Notes: generated by a model not told the origin, from the letters alone. A stretch of 64,000 bases of DNA from Copromyces sp. CBS 386.78 (GCA_030685235.1 MU839079.1:62001-126000), one strand, 5' to 3'. Shown: positions 44,576 through 56,110, counted from the stretch's first letter. Numbers and translations are program-made.

Positions 44576-44903
44576 CAGTTCAATGCTGGTTTGATTGTTA
44601 GCGTAGTTCAAACCCCATATTTTCTTACAAGGGGGTGACAGGGGGGTTTGCAAGGCAGGACACGTCTATCTACGCTATCTGATTGGCTGAAACCGCCTGA
44701 TTTCAAAGTGAGAAAGAGTTGACAGAGGCACTCGCGCACAACCCATCTTGCCTTTTATTCTGGCTCAGATCTGCAGTTGAGCTTGTCCCTCTTCTTTGCT
44801 TTGTAGGCCTCTTCTTGCAATTTTATTGGTTTTACCCTTGTTGTTTTCCCCAGTCAAAACCCCCTGCAAGTACCGAGCTAGCAATCAAACCAGGGGTGAA
44901 CTG
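44576..44903. mobile_element. TA-flanked MITE, copy A (328 bp)
   Basis: Terminal inverted repeats begin CAGTTCA and include CTGGTTTGATTG at both ends, flanked by TA (44574-44575 and 44904-44905). The interior matches copy B at 55795-56081 (for example TTTGCAAGGCAGGACA and ATCTGATTGGCTGAAA). No protein is encoded. A start of CAGT plus TA target duplication fits Tc1/mariner-type (including pogo/Fot1) non-autonomous elements. Confidence 0.82.
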
Positions 44904-44905
44904 TA

Positions 44906-45802
44906 GTCCCGCAAGGAATTCCAAGACTGCGATGGTCCGAGCGGAGGTGGCTGAGTGAATCCCAATTTGATGGCCATTATGTAGAGTATGTCTCTCTCTA
45001 AAAGAAGAAGACTTTTCTCATTTCCATGTCTAAGAGGTTATGAGAGGATATGCTATCTACTTTTTGTTTCCTAAGGCTACCTACCTCACAAATCCCCCTC
45101 ACAACCCCTGCGAGTGCAAGGGCACAGGATGGGAAAGTCGAAGGCAAAGCTAAGATTCCATCTATGACAGAAGATTTTAGGTGAGGAGGAAAAGAGAGAG
45201 AACTAGATACATGCGGTTGACCCCAGACTGGGATACCCTAGTCGCACAAGCGACCCTGGGACCCACTTGTTGGTCACCCTCCTCCAATCCATTCACTCGC
45301 ATCCGATTCACCTGCAGGCAAACCACCTCAAAGAGGCTAGCTTCCGCCTTGGCGCCCAGACCTCCTTTGTACCTGCGTTCCTCCATCGTTCGTGACACTC
45401 CCTTTAATGGTTCAGCGGTCAGAACCGTAAACGGTAAGGCGGTCAGGGTCGTGAACGATATCCTTCCAGAAGGTCCGCCCCAGAAGGCTCGCCTGGCGGT
45501 ATGGTCGGACCTGTGCCGACACAATTACTGTATTAGGGTAGGCACGGTACGTACCATGTGCACCTACTTAGTTTGGGCACTGGCTACTGCCTGACTCAGC
45601 TTGAGTTAAGGCACGGCAGCCTGCCCTGTATTTAGCCAGACTGGCCTCCACACAGTAGATTGGGAGGCCATCTTCGGTTATTCCATCACATCATCTTTGC
45701 CAGTACCCTCGTACCGTGCCCGTTACAACCACCCCCACCACGCTTTACAATAATACTCAAGCCAACTGAACACCGACCTGTATACACCTTGATATATCCG
45801 CA
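44906..45802. other. Upstream region of the synthetase-like gene
   Basis: No gene supported. It presumably holds the promoter and leader of the next CDS. Confidence 0.5.
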
Positions 45803-47260
45803 ATGACTAACATTCCGCTCCCCAATGTCAACACTCGGTCCACCGCTGCCAAACGCTTGGTCAGACAGCTCACGTCGCTGCTGTACGGAGGCGGAGAGAG
45901 GGCGGGCGCGAAGACGGACTCGGCGATGGGTCAAGGTCCGTCGAAAAACAATGACGAGACTTGCAAGGAAATACTCTCGGCCATCCGGGATTTAGTGCCC
46001 AGCTTGAATCCCGACAGCCCCATCTTTGCGGGCTTCCACAACGGCCAGGTCCAGAATCCTTTGGGCGGCGGCTCGTACGCATTCCAGGATGACATTGTCG
46101 GCCCGGTTTTATCTGCCCTCGTGGATGATGAGGTCCTCGAGGGAAATGGATCCGCTGCCCAACCGCGTCTCCCAACTCGCCCGATCGTCATCCACGCCGG
46201 ACTGCAGCCGAACAACTCCCCCCACGCCGGCACCTTAGTTGTCTTTTGCTACGCCTTTTCCTTTGCCAAGCGGATGCATGGGCGAATGCAAAAGATGGCC
46301 AAAGATGCTGGCTTCGGCGGCAAGCTGCCGGCGGTTTCGGTCAAGATCACGTTTGTCGATACGGCGCCCGTCGACGGCAAAGGAGTCACGGTTGACGGGG
46401 TGCAGTACCAACGGGCGTACCGAATCGCCGGGCCATCCGACTTCACAGACGACTACCACGCAGTGCTGGGCTTCTTGTCCCACTGGTCGGGCATCCCCTA
46501 CACTGTAGCCTTCCAGTCCGACTTTTTCTCAGGCCCGTCGATCCCCCAGATCCTCGAGTACATAGTATCCCGGCACATGACGCTAGGACGACAGCTCTCG
46601 CCGAAACACGGCGTCTTGGCGCTCCGCGCTGCTTGTCCGGTTTCCGGGTGCGGCCTAGCCGAGAAGCACGGCCTGCTCAACACGTACAAAGGATCAACTA
46701 TCACCTTCACGTGCCCAAAGCACGGCCCACATAGCATCTGCGTGTCGAAGCCGGCCGAGGCAGCGCGCATCGAGGCCAACGCACCGGCGCGCAACCTGAT
46801 TCGTAGCATGTCGCACCTCCTCGACGCCAAGGTACATCATGTCCGCGTCACGGGTGGCGATTATGCCGGGACCTATCAGGAGATGTTCCTATACCGGCCG
46901 TTGGCTGCGTGGTCAGCGGCGACGGGCCTGGCGGTCGGGAAAACACCGCATATCTTGTATGCTCCCGTCATCGTGGACTGGAGTGGCGCCAAGCTATCCA
47001 AGAGCCTGTATGTCCGCGAGGGCGCGTATGACCTGATGAAGGTGCTCGGTACCGATGGACTGTGCAGCTTTGCGCGGCTGCGGGATCATTTTGAGGACGA
47101 CGGCTCCGAGGGTCTGCGAAGGATTTGGCTCGAGGTTGAGAGCTGGTTGGAGAGTCCAAAGAAGCTGTTTCGGTCTTATTCGGTCGAGTACCTGCAGCGG
47201 GCTATTTTTGAGACGGAGAAGAAAGCTTGCGAGGTGATGAAAAAAGTTGAGAATGTTTGA
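45803..47260 (+). CDS. Stand-alone protein resembling class I aminoacyl-tRNA synthetases (485 aa)
   Basis: Intact single-exon gene. The Rossmann-type HIGH-like signature appears as 'HAGLQPNNSPHAGT' (residues 131-144) and the KMSKS-like signature as 'GAKLSKS' (395-401), in the order and spacing of a class I synthetase or related nucleotidylyl transferase core. A Cys/His set between them (C279, C283, C304, H307 and C313 region) could bind zinc. There is no obvious anticodon-binding domain; the C-terminal ~70 residues are charged and helical. The first ~110 residues are not recognised. The substrate is unknown; it could adenylate an amino acid without charging tRNA. The start is the first ATG in frame. 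Confidence 0.78.
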   Translation: MTNIPLPNVNTRSTAAKRLVRQLTSLLYGGGERAGAKTDSAMGQGPSKNNDETCKEILSAIRDLVPSLNPDSPIFAGFHNGQVQNPLGGGSYAFQDDIVGPVLSALVDDEVLEGNGSAAQPRLPTRPIVIHAGLQPNNSPHAGTLVVFCYAFSFAKRMHGRMQKMAKDAGFGGKLPAVSVKITFVDTAPVDGKGVTVDGVQYQRAYRIAGPSDFTDDYHAVLGFLSHWSGIPYTVAFQSDFFSGPSIPQILEYIVSRHMTLGRQLSPKHGVLALRAACPVSGCGLAEKHGLLNTYKGSTITFTCPKHGPHSICVSKPAEAARIEANAPARNLIRSMSHLLDAKVHHVRVTGGDYAGTYQEMFLYRPLAAWSAATGLAVGKTPHILYAPVIVDWSGAKLSKSLYVREGAYDLMKVLGTDGLCSFARLRDHFEDDGSEGLRRIWLEVESWLESPKKLFRSYSVEYLQRAIFETEKKACEVMKKVENV

Positions 47261-47916
47261 TGTTGGGGTAAGAATTGGAGAAATTTGGGGAACGTATATG
47301 TGCAGGGGTAGTAATAAAACATCAAAAGAAAGCCCAGGTTAATTCACAGTTTGTTCATTCCATTCACCGTGGCACAAGACGGATCTCACAAAATACGGTG
47401 CCAAGAAAAACGGTGAAAGTTGTTGATTGTTCTGACTCTGCGTCACTCGAGGATTTTCTGGGCCTTTTGTCTGGTTGCCGCTGCCAAGGTGGGTAGCTAA
47501 GCCACCTATCATCTCCTTCCCAGTCCTTTTTCCACGTATTTATTCACGTGAAAGGTGGAACTGTGAGATCACGAACGTGATGGAGTGATCGATCTGAATG
47601 ATGATGGATGATGCTATCTGGAAGAAAGAGGAGAGCGGGAACTTAAGTCTGGAGGGCTAGAAACGGTGGGCAAGAAACCCAGGGCACGAGTGGAGCAGGC
47701 GAACAGGTGGCCTGTGCCCTGGGACCCACCAACAGGAACCCATTTTCTGACACAAGGAAAGAACGCGTCCGCACCAACTTTACGCGTCGAGCCAATCATG
47801 TACTTAATTAAACACCAAACTTGAAAGGTTTCTGACCAACAAAGCTTCCTCCTTTTTTTACTTTTCATCTTCCATTCATGATTTCATGATCCACGACGAC
47901 TTGACTACCAGTAACA
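47261..47916. other. Intergenic region
   Basis: Between two co-directional genes. No further gene or repeat recognised. Confidence 0.5.
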
Positions 47917-48507
47917 ATGGCGCCGCCGCTGCCAGTATCCAAAAAGGGAATAACTGGCGGGTCAACTCCCAAGTCTAATACCTCCCGCGTCTCCAAGTCC
48001 AAGAAGCCGTCCAAGTCCAAATCCAACCCCTCCAACAACGACGATGACGAGCGCATCAAGACCGATGTCCTAATGGCCATCAAGCCAATCCACCTAGCCA
48101 ACATCGTCAGCCGGGAAAAAAACCACGAGTACCGCAAATACCGCCTGAAAGATGAGGTCGTCCGGCTGTGGCTGTACGAGACCAAGGAAGGAGGGCAAGG
48201 TAGAGCTTCCATCACGCACATCGCCGTCATCCCCGAGGGGGTCCGCCACACGCCCGGAACCGTGCCGACCGAACCACGTGGTATTGGCAACGATGACTTC
48301 AATGCCGGGTTGAAGCAGTCCAAGTTTGGATACCCTGTTCTTGAGGTCTATGAGCTGGTCAAGCCCGTTACACTGGCCGAGATGAAGAGCAAGTGGGGCA
48401 TGCGAAGTGCGCCGATGGGATGGCAATATGTCCGCGCTGGCCTATGGAGGGATCGGTGGGGTGAGGATGATGATGAGAGGGCTGAGAGGGTGACTCGAGT
48501 GTTTTGA
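47917..48507 (+). CDS. ASCH/PUA-like domain protein (196 aa)
   Basis: Intact single-exon gene. After a Lys/Ser-rich disordered N-terminus (residues 1-50) comes 'VLMAIKPIHLANIVSREKNH' with 'EYRKYRL', the pattern of the ASCH-type PUA-like fold that binds RNA or modified nucleotides, followed by strands 'VVRLWLYET' and 'ASITHIAVI'. The C-terminal part has 'YPVLEVYELVKPVTLAEM'. The exact role is unknown. The ATG at 47917 is the first in frame. Confidence 0.72.
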   Translation: MAPPLPVSKKGITGGSTPKSNTSRVSKSKKPSKSKSNPSNNDDDERIKTDVLMAIKPIHLANIVSREKNHEYRKYRLKDEVVRLWLYETKEGGQGRASITHIAVIPEGVRHTPGTVPTEPRGIGNDDFNAGLKQSKFGYPVLEVYELVKPVTLAEMKSKWGMRSAPMGWQYVRAGLWRDRWGEDDDERAERVTRVF

Positions 48508-49891
48508 GGCGGAGGAACAGCGGTTAATATGGGGGATATATTGGTAAACCTTGACACTCATATACGTAATAAGAAAAAGGATTTCATTCTTGTCAGCTTC
48601 TTAGGCTTCCTTCGTGACTTGAACATTGTGAGAATCGAGAATATTATTGTGGAGTACAAGGGGAGTTGGACTTTTAAGAAGGATTGTCACGGTCCCCACA
48701 TGTCACACGGACATTTGCCCACAGTTCTGGGTTATGGTTTTGGAGGCTTAACAGAACCTCGACGCTTGGCATCAGCCTTATGAGAGCCTAGCTGCTGGGC
48801 AACAATGTTACAAGCTAACCCTATAACACCTCTGAAAAGCAATCATTGACAGCTAACCAAGCAAGAAGCAGGGTGACCGGACGGAGGCCGGTGCTAGAAG
48901 GAAGAAGAATAATGGTTGAAAGCACTCAACCCACATGTATGAAGCCCGCTAGGGAGATACCTTGAGGCCTCAGACAACAAGGCTCGGTACGTACTGAAGT
49001 ACGTACCAAACCTCTTTGGCATAAGAAGGCCTTGAAACCCAGCCTTTGTTTGAAGAGTTGACCGCGACTGCCCTGAACCTCTCTGGACCGAACCCGCCAG
49101 TGTCCCTCTCAGTTTCATAAAACCTTGTTTTCGCACTATTTCCGCCAATGCAATGCGAGTCAAACAAAACTCGAGACATCAAAGGATCAACAAGGCCTTC
49201 GAGACCAAAGTAGTTTATTAGCTGAATTGAACTACTATTCCAAGCCCTGATCACAGCCCTTGTTACACTACAGACTGGAACCTTCCTTCCTGCATGTGGT
49301 ACGTTGTTGTCAAAAAGAGTGTGACGGGCTGATCCCTGTGATGGCTTTGGCAACCCTCAGCCACGGGTGAACCCCACAAGCAACCCCCTGAATGAAGCTA
49401 TCCCCAGAATGCACTTAGCCCCGCACACAGAGCACTAAAGCAGAAACACCCAGAACCCGTCCAGTGCTGACCCCCGCTCGTAGCCATACAAAACTGCCTG
49501 TTTTTACACGATCTTGCTGCTTTCTCTTATTTACATTAATTGAGGTACCCTCATGGTCGAGATGAAGAGAAAATATGGCACCATTTTTTGGCCGCTTCTG
49601 GCAACGTGGTCCCGTTTGGGAGAAAGACACGATGCCATACGAAGCCCAGCCTTATATGCCTGGTATGATGGTGGTAGGAGCTCCGACCAACACAGGCGAG
49701 CGCCGAAAGAGGAGCAATATTTGAAGTGGAAGGAACAATGCCATCATGTCGGAGCTCGTTAGGCGTTGGTCTCAGTGCCCAATGAACCGCTTCAACCCCC
49801 GCCAAGCAGCGCTGTCTCCAAACAACGCTACTGTCAGATTCTGACCACTGCGCCAAACACCCTAAAAATTGGAGCTCCATCTAGGTGATAG
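48508..49891. other. Intergenic flank of the AT-rich domain
   Basis: No gene supported. Base composition is still ordinary here, up to the edge of the retroelement. Confidence 0.5.
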
Positions 49892-49896
49892 ATTAC

Positions 49897-50064
49897 TGTC
49901 AGATGGCAGGGGATATGTACGTGCACAGTTACGGGATTTCGGAGGAGCGGATCAGTTGCGGGATTTATACTAGATACTAAATATCGAGCTAAGTACAGAT
50001 TAGGACAATAGAATACACAATATAGCTACGTTGAACCCCTTACTTTTAAACCTATATTATTATA
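49897..50064 (+). repeat. 5' LTR of the copia element (168 bp)
   Basis: Begins TGTCAGATGG and ends ATTATTATA. It aligns gap-free with the 3' LTR once the MITE is removed from the latter. Confidence 0.9.
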
Positions 50065-51159
50065 ATTAAGAGTTTTATTAATTTAATCGTTTAAAATTAT
50101 CGCCAGCGATTTAATAATTGAAAACCGAAATAATAATATTTTTTACGACCAAATCTAATAATAGCGTTATATTTAATGTACCTAAGAATTGGCCCGCGTA
50201 GGAAAATACTTTTATTTCCTAGGCCTAAAATTTCAGCCTCTAAAAATATATCGACCTAATAAACTGCGTACTTTAGCTTATTAACTTAGAAGAACCTAAT
50301 ATTATTAATTATTAGGGTATACCCTCCAAAGGGGAAACCTTAGCCGAACGTAGAACCCGAGAGCGAGAGCTTTCTAGCGTAGTATAGATTTACGGCTTCT
50401 TTTATAAACGTAATTATTATAATTATATAACCGAGAAATAGGATTAGAATATTAAAATTAAGGCCCTTTCGGATTTAAGTATTAAAAAGATTATATTCAA
50501 TCGATAAATAACCGAAACCGTTAGAAATTAGTATTATAAAATTAACCTTATTTAACGTACTAAGTTATATGAATAGTATAATAACCTCTCTAAATCTACT
50601 TCCTTTAACGATTACGAAGTTAAAAAATTTATTAGGGCTACCCTTTTTAACCTTTTTAAACCCCTTGCGAAAGGAAATTATAATTAATTTAATTAGACCT
50701 TCTAATAGGAATCCGCTATAGCCTTCTATATTATTCGGTAAATCCCCAGCGTTAATAAACCCGATTTTTAATTTCTAAAATTCTATAATATAATTAAATC
50801 TTCTCCTTATAATAGTTAGGTAGAAATTTATTAGTTTTAATATAATAAGAAGATTGAAGAAGATTTTAATTTTTAAATCTCCTTCCGAATTGTAATTAAA
50901 GACTTTTATAAAATAATAATAATAAACGCTATTTAAGGAAAAAGTTACGCCTCCCTATTTAAAAGTATAGTATTTACGGTTATATTAAATAATAAGCCCG
51001 TTAAAAAAGACGCTCCTAATAATAATAAATAACCTAGCCCGGGGGTAGAAGAATAGAAAGAAACTATAAAAATAATTAGTAAGAGATCCACTCCTAAAAA
51101 GAATATTAATAAAAATAAACGTACCTCCTCCTCGTCTTTACTTTCGTTAAAAAAACCCC

Positions 51160-51240
51160 GACTATTATATAAGCTTTATAAATTTTACGGTTATAAATTA
51201 GAATAATACTATTATATAAAGCTATAAACAATTTTCGATA
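51160..51240 (+). pseudogene. Relic of a gag zinc knuckle
   Basis: The reading 'LYKLYKFYGYKLE' looks like a CCHC knuckle in which Cys codons have become Tyr (TGT to TAT), a change expected of RIP on the opposite strand. Confidence 0.45.
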
Positions 51241-52109
51241 ATTAAGTCGAATCCCCTATTATTTGGAGACGGATAAAAGTAAATTTAAAGAAGGATAAGC
51301 ACTTTGAGGAGGCCGTTAACTGCTTTAAATAAGCGAATAAAGACTACGAAAACTAATTCAGTCGCTGAATTAGTAAGAATAGTTTTTTAATACCTATTAC
51401 AGATTACCGTAGTACTATATACTTATTAAGAAATTTAATAATTTTTAATTTAAGTATAATAATTTATATTTTTAATAAGGTTAGTCGATTCGACGATTTA
51501 ATTCTTATAAACCCTAGTAACTATATATAGGCTAAGGATAAACGTATATTTATTGAAGGATATAATAATATTATACTAATAATTTAAAACGATAAAAGGG
51601 GTCGTGATCTATACCTTACTAATATTACGTTAATACTAAATATAGTTTATAACTTTATTTCCTTAAGAAAATTCGAAGAAGAGCAGATCTTTTGGGACTA
51701 TAAAAATAATTACTTATATTCTAACTTTATAAATTCCTTAATTTATAATATCTATTCTTATTATAACTAATTTATATTAAAGTATATCCTCCTATAGAAT
51801 AATAATTTTAACGAATCCTCTTTTATTATATAGTATTCTAATTATTTTAAGCGGAAGCCCCGAAAAGGAGATCCTCTCCGCTAGTATTTTCGATTTAGCT
51901 ATTTTAACTTTAATACCTTCGTTAAATTCACCGAATAAATATATAATATTCGGTTAAAGGGATTAGATTTAATTTATTATAATTTATATACAAAAGTTAA
52001 ATTGAAGCGCCAAATATGTAGGGAGGTTCGGGATTACTTCGAAGGATTTAAATTATATTTTACTATCGATTTCTTTTTATATAAGAAGGTAAAATTCGGT
52101 AGTATAAAG

Positions 52110-52520
52110 TATTCGAATTTAATAATAATTATAAATCGATAGTCTAAGTTTATTTAAGTATATTATTTAGGTAACCGAAAAATAAATTCTATTATCGCCT
52201 ATTTAGAGTCCCTATTTATAAATTTATAGACGAAATATTAAATAGTACTTCGTATTATCGAATATAATAACGAAATAACGAATAGTAAGAAAATTATTTC
52301 TTAATTCTCTAATAAAGAGATTAATATCGAGCCTTTAATACTTTATATATAAATTTAAAATAGTAGTATAGAATGTTTAAGGGGTATAATTAAAATTAAG
52401 GTAGTAATAATACGTTCGGGTACGAATTTACCCTATAAATTATAATTAGAAATTATTAGAGTAGTTACGTATTTATATAATTTAATTCTTAAAGTTAAAT
52501 ATTATTAAAATCCCTTAAAG
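52110..52520 (+). pseudogene. Copia integrase core relic
   Basis: Readable pieces with stops include 'NRKINSIIAYLESLF', 'NKEINIEPLILYI' and 'LEIIRVVTYLYN', corresponding to the conserved core and the W..A.YL.N region of copia integrases. Confidence 0.6.
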
Positions 52521-52783
52521 AGAGATTTAAAACGTTTTATTAATTTAAAAATAGTATTATTCTATTAGTAAATCCGTCCCCAATTATTGTATACTTTAAA
52601 GTTTATAATTATAAAGCTTTCGCCTTCTCTATAAAGGTAATAAAAGAGTAGAATAAAATTATAAAATTTAATGACCGTATATAAATTAAATATTTGGTAG
52701 GGTATTAATTAATTAATATCTACCGGATTTAGAATTTATATACAAATATTATCGTTATTATACGAAATATTATATTTAATAAA

Positions 52784-53189
52784 GAGGTGGTCTACTCGTA
52801 CTGTTAGAAAGGTCTTATCGGACTGTAGTCCAAAATAGAAATTTCTAAGTAACTTATAAAAATAATTGCCGATGATAGTAAAAAGTGGCTCATATTTTCG
52901 GCATTTTCTATAGTATTTTTGACTACTCCTCCCGTATATAGACCCCCTATATTAACCTTTCTTTTCATAGAAAGTTGGATTATTAATCTTGGAAAACTCA
53001 ACATATAAAGCCCATAGCTTTTAAGGACCGTGCGCAGGCGTGACTATAATAGTAGAATTAGATAAAATTCTAGCAGTGTAAATATACAAGTTGCTTATCT
53101 GTATACCTAGATTTCGTAAAGTTACACCTAGTTAAACCTTTAGACTACAGTCTGATAAGACCTTTCTAACAGTACGAGTAGACCACCTC
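52784..53189. mobile_element. hAT-like MITE nested in the copia element (406 bp)
   Basis: Terminal inverted repeats of about 47 bp start GAGGTGGTCTACTCGTACTG and are mirrored at the right end. An exact 8-bp direct repeat TTAATAAA flanks it (52776-52783 and 53190-53197). Eight-base duplications are characteristic of hAT elements. It has no transposase. Its sequence is less AT-rich and has fewer TA steps than the surrounding retroelement. Confidence 0.88.
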
Positions 53190-53989
53190 TTAATAAAAAT
53201 GAAGTATTTTCTAATAATGTTAAAGAAATTTATAATACCTTTAATATTTCCCTTAAAGAGTTAGCTATATAATTAAGAAATTTCTATTAAGTAGATACCG
53301 TATAAGTAGATTTCCTCTAGTTTAGTTCTATTGAGGAGGGAGTTCTTAGCCTTGTTACCTAAGGCTTTCTAGACGAATTGAATATATTAAGGGAAGAGGA
53401 GGAATTTATGATATAAGATCCGTAGGCGGGTTTAGAAAGCTTATAAGGGTTTTTAGAAGAACATCCGCTAGTATTACTAATATAAAAGTCGTCGGATTTT
53501 TAAGATATAGTTTTAAATTTAAAGGATAAGGAAGAAGGGTATTTATTAACCCCTTTTAAAAATTTAACCGCATTCCTAGTAACTGACTTTTTTTAATTTA
53601 ATAAAAATTTATAATTAATTATAAATTAATACTTTATATAGGCTGTATCCTTTATATCCGTACGAAGGAGTAGACTAGTAAATACTTAGGGAAATAAGGT
53701 TGTAAATTAAACCTTTTTAGAAGAAATAAGAAAGAAGGGGATTAAAGTCGACCCCAGTTATAACTCTAAATTAAAGATAATAAAGGAATTTATATATTAA
53801 AAACATTCTATCGATTTAATTTTCTACCCCTTTTTAATAATTATAAATAATTTAATTTTTATCCTTTTAGAAAATATTTTAAGGAAGTAAAGAAGGAATA
53901 TTTAGATACATATAAGGATTTTAAATCTTAAAAGTAGGTTAGCGCCGAAGAATTTAGAAATAATAAAATATTCGGTTTAATATAGGTAT

Positions 53990-54640
53990 ATATTTATAAA
54001 TTCGATTAAAACGGCCGTTTCTTCAAGTATAAAGTACGTTTAATTATATATAGAAATTAATAGTTTAAAGATAATATACGAAAAATATATATAGCGATTC
54101 TAATAATTAGATCGTTCTATATTCTAATAGTAATAGCAGCTTATTTTAACTTCGATTTAATTTAATATAATATAAAGAATACGTTTATAAATATACTATT
54201 TAATAAATTAATATATATAAGACCTCCCCTTAATTATATAAGGAAAGGCTAGGTGCTCCGGTTATTATAGGCGTTGTATAGTCTATAGAAATTTCTTCTC
54301 TTCTAATAGCAAGAATTTACTAGAACTTTAATTACTATAAATATAAATCTTCTCCTTATAAAACCTAATATTTTTATTAAAAATAACGTTTTCTTATTCT
54401 TTTATATTAATAATATTATTATTGTTTATAAATATAGGGATTAGGAAATCGCTACCGCTAAGGGGGTAGTAATTACTATAGAGAAGAAATATTAGTTAAT
54501 TAGCGGAAATCCGCTAAAATGGTTTTTAAATATCGAAATTATTCGAAATTGCGAGAAAAAGTTGATCTAGCTTTGTTAGCGTAAATATATTTAGAAGATT
54601 GCTAATAAGGTAAAACGAATTAAAAAGCTCTATATAACCC
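53990..54640 (+). pseudogene. Copia reverse transcriptase relic
   Basis: Reads, with stops, 'AAYFNFDLI', 'YNIKNTFINILFNKLIYIRP' and later 'FFYINNIIIVYKYRD', which corresponds to the F-Y-V-D-D catalytic block with Asp codons mutated to Asn, followed by 'WFLNIEIIRN'. It is clearly copia-type and inactive. Confidence 0.75.
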
Positions 54641-55648
54641 TAATAGTTAAGGAGGAATTATTTTCCTATTAAAATAGCGTTGTACTATATAAAATCGTTA
54701 CGTATTAAGTAAAAATTGGCTCTATCCTCTATATCGCCGTTACGTTACGACTAAACGTCGCCTTCCCAATTTTTAAATTCGTTCGGTTTAATTTTAACCT
54801 TAATCCTGCTTATTATATAGTAGTAAATTAGGTAATTTTCTATTTTTTTATAATTTAAGATTTCGCTTTTTAATTAAATAGTAAAAACCGCTAAAACTTC
54901 TACGTTATAATTAACTCCTTATTTATATATAATTCCCTTAATCGTAAGAATTTATAGGTATTTGTAATACGGTTATTAAGCGGTACTATCGATTGGCGTA
55001 CTAATAAATAAAATATTATTATAACTTTATTAATAAGGTTAAATTACTATTTTTAAATTAAAATACTAAGGAAGCGATCTACGCCCGCTATTTATTTAAC
55101 GAATTTATATTAGGTTTCCTAAATTAGGAAGGGACCTTTATAGGGTATGATAATAAGTAAACGATTTATTTTATTATAAAGGAAGGAGTATAGCTCGTTA
55201 TAAAGTTTAAATACGTAGACGTATATAAATATTGGCTAAAGTAAATATAAGAAAGGAAATTAATTAATATAATATATATATTAATTAAGAAGTAGATCGT
55301 TAATAGGCTTACGAAAAGCCTCCTTCCTATAATTTATTTAACTTTGTTAGAATAATTAGGATTCGTAGAATTATAGCGGCTACTAATTTAATTGTAGGAA
55401 TTTAATAATAGAAATATTATTATAAGGCGCTTTAAAGGTATAGAGGATTTTAGTAAAGAGGATATAGGTAATAAAATAGCAAATATATTTATTAATAACT
55501 TTTACAAATAATAGTTTAAAAACTATTATAATAAGGAATAATTAAGGATTATATTTAAGAATAATATTATTTCTAGCTAGTTTTAGAAGGATTTTAGGGC
55601 ATTTTTAGGTAGATCTAGTGCGGTTTGTGCGCTAGATCTAAGGGGGTA

Positions 55649-56105
55649 TATTAAACGGCAGGGGATATGCATGTGTATAGTCACGGGATTTCGGAGGAGC
55701 GGATTAGTTGCGGGATTTATACTAGATGCTAGATATCGAGCTAGGTGCAGATTAGGACAATAGAATACACAATACAGCCACGTTGAACCCCTTACCTATT
55801 GATGCTGGTTTGATTGTTAGCGTGGTTCAAACCCCATAGTTTTTTATAGGGTGGTTTGCAAGGCAGGACAGGTCTAACTACGTTATCTGATTGGCTGAAA
55901 TCGCTTAATCTCAAGGTGAGAAAGAGTTAACCGTACACAAACCTCTTTATACTGGCTCACAATCACTAGAATTACCAGAATCAACCCCCATCAACCATCC
56001 CCTATTGGTTTTAACCCCTATTGCCTCCCCTGTCTAAAACCCACAATGTACCACGCCAACAATCAAACCAGGGGGAGAGTGTACTTTCAGACCCATATTA
56101 TTACA
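55649..56105 (+). repeat. 3' LTR of the copia element, split by a MITE
   Basis: LTR sequence occupies 55649-55794 and 56084-56105 (168 bp in total, the same as the 5' LTR). Between them lies MITE copy B plus one duplicated TA. Confidence 0.9.
55795..56081. mobile_element. TA-flanked MITE, copy B, inside the 3' LTR (287 bp)
   Basis: Shares its interior and CTGGTTTGATTGTT inverted termini with copy A at 44576-44903. Boundaries are exact because the 5' LTR preserves the empty site (CCCCTTACTTT at about 50036). TA is duplicated at 55793-55794 and 56082-56083. Confidence 0.92.
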
Positions 56106-56110
56106 ATTAG

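Larger units (their letters stand above)
49897..56105 (+). mobile_element. Complete Ty1/copia LTR retrotransposon, RIP-mutated, with nested insertions
   Basis: Two LTRs frame about 5.6 kb of AT-rich DNA in which no long frame survives, yet plus-strand pol domains can be recognised in the copia order integrase (about 52.1-52.5 kb) before reverse transcriptase (about 54.0-54.6 kb). A purine tract AAGGGGG lies just before the 3' LTR. Flanking pentamers are ATTAC (49892-49896) and ATTAG (56106-56110), a likely target duplication with one difference. LTR differences are all transitions, as RIP produces. Two MITEs are nested inside. Confidence 0.88.
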
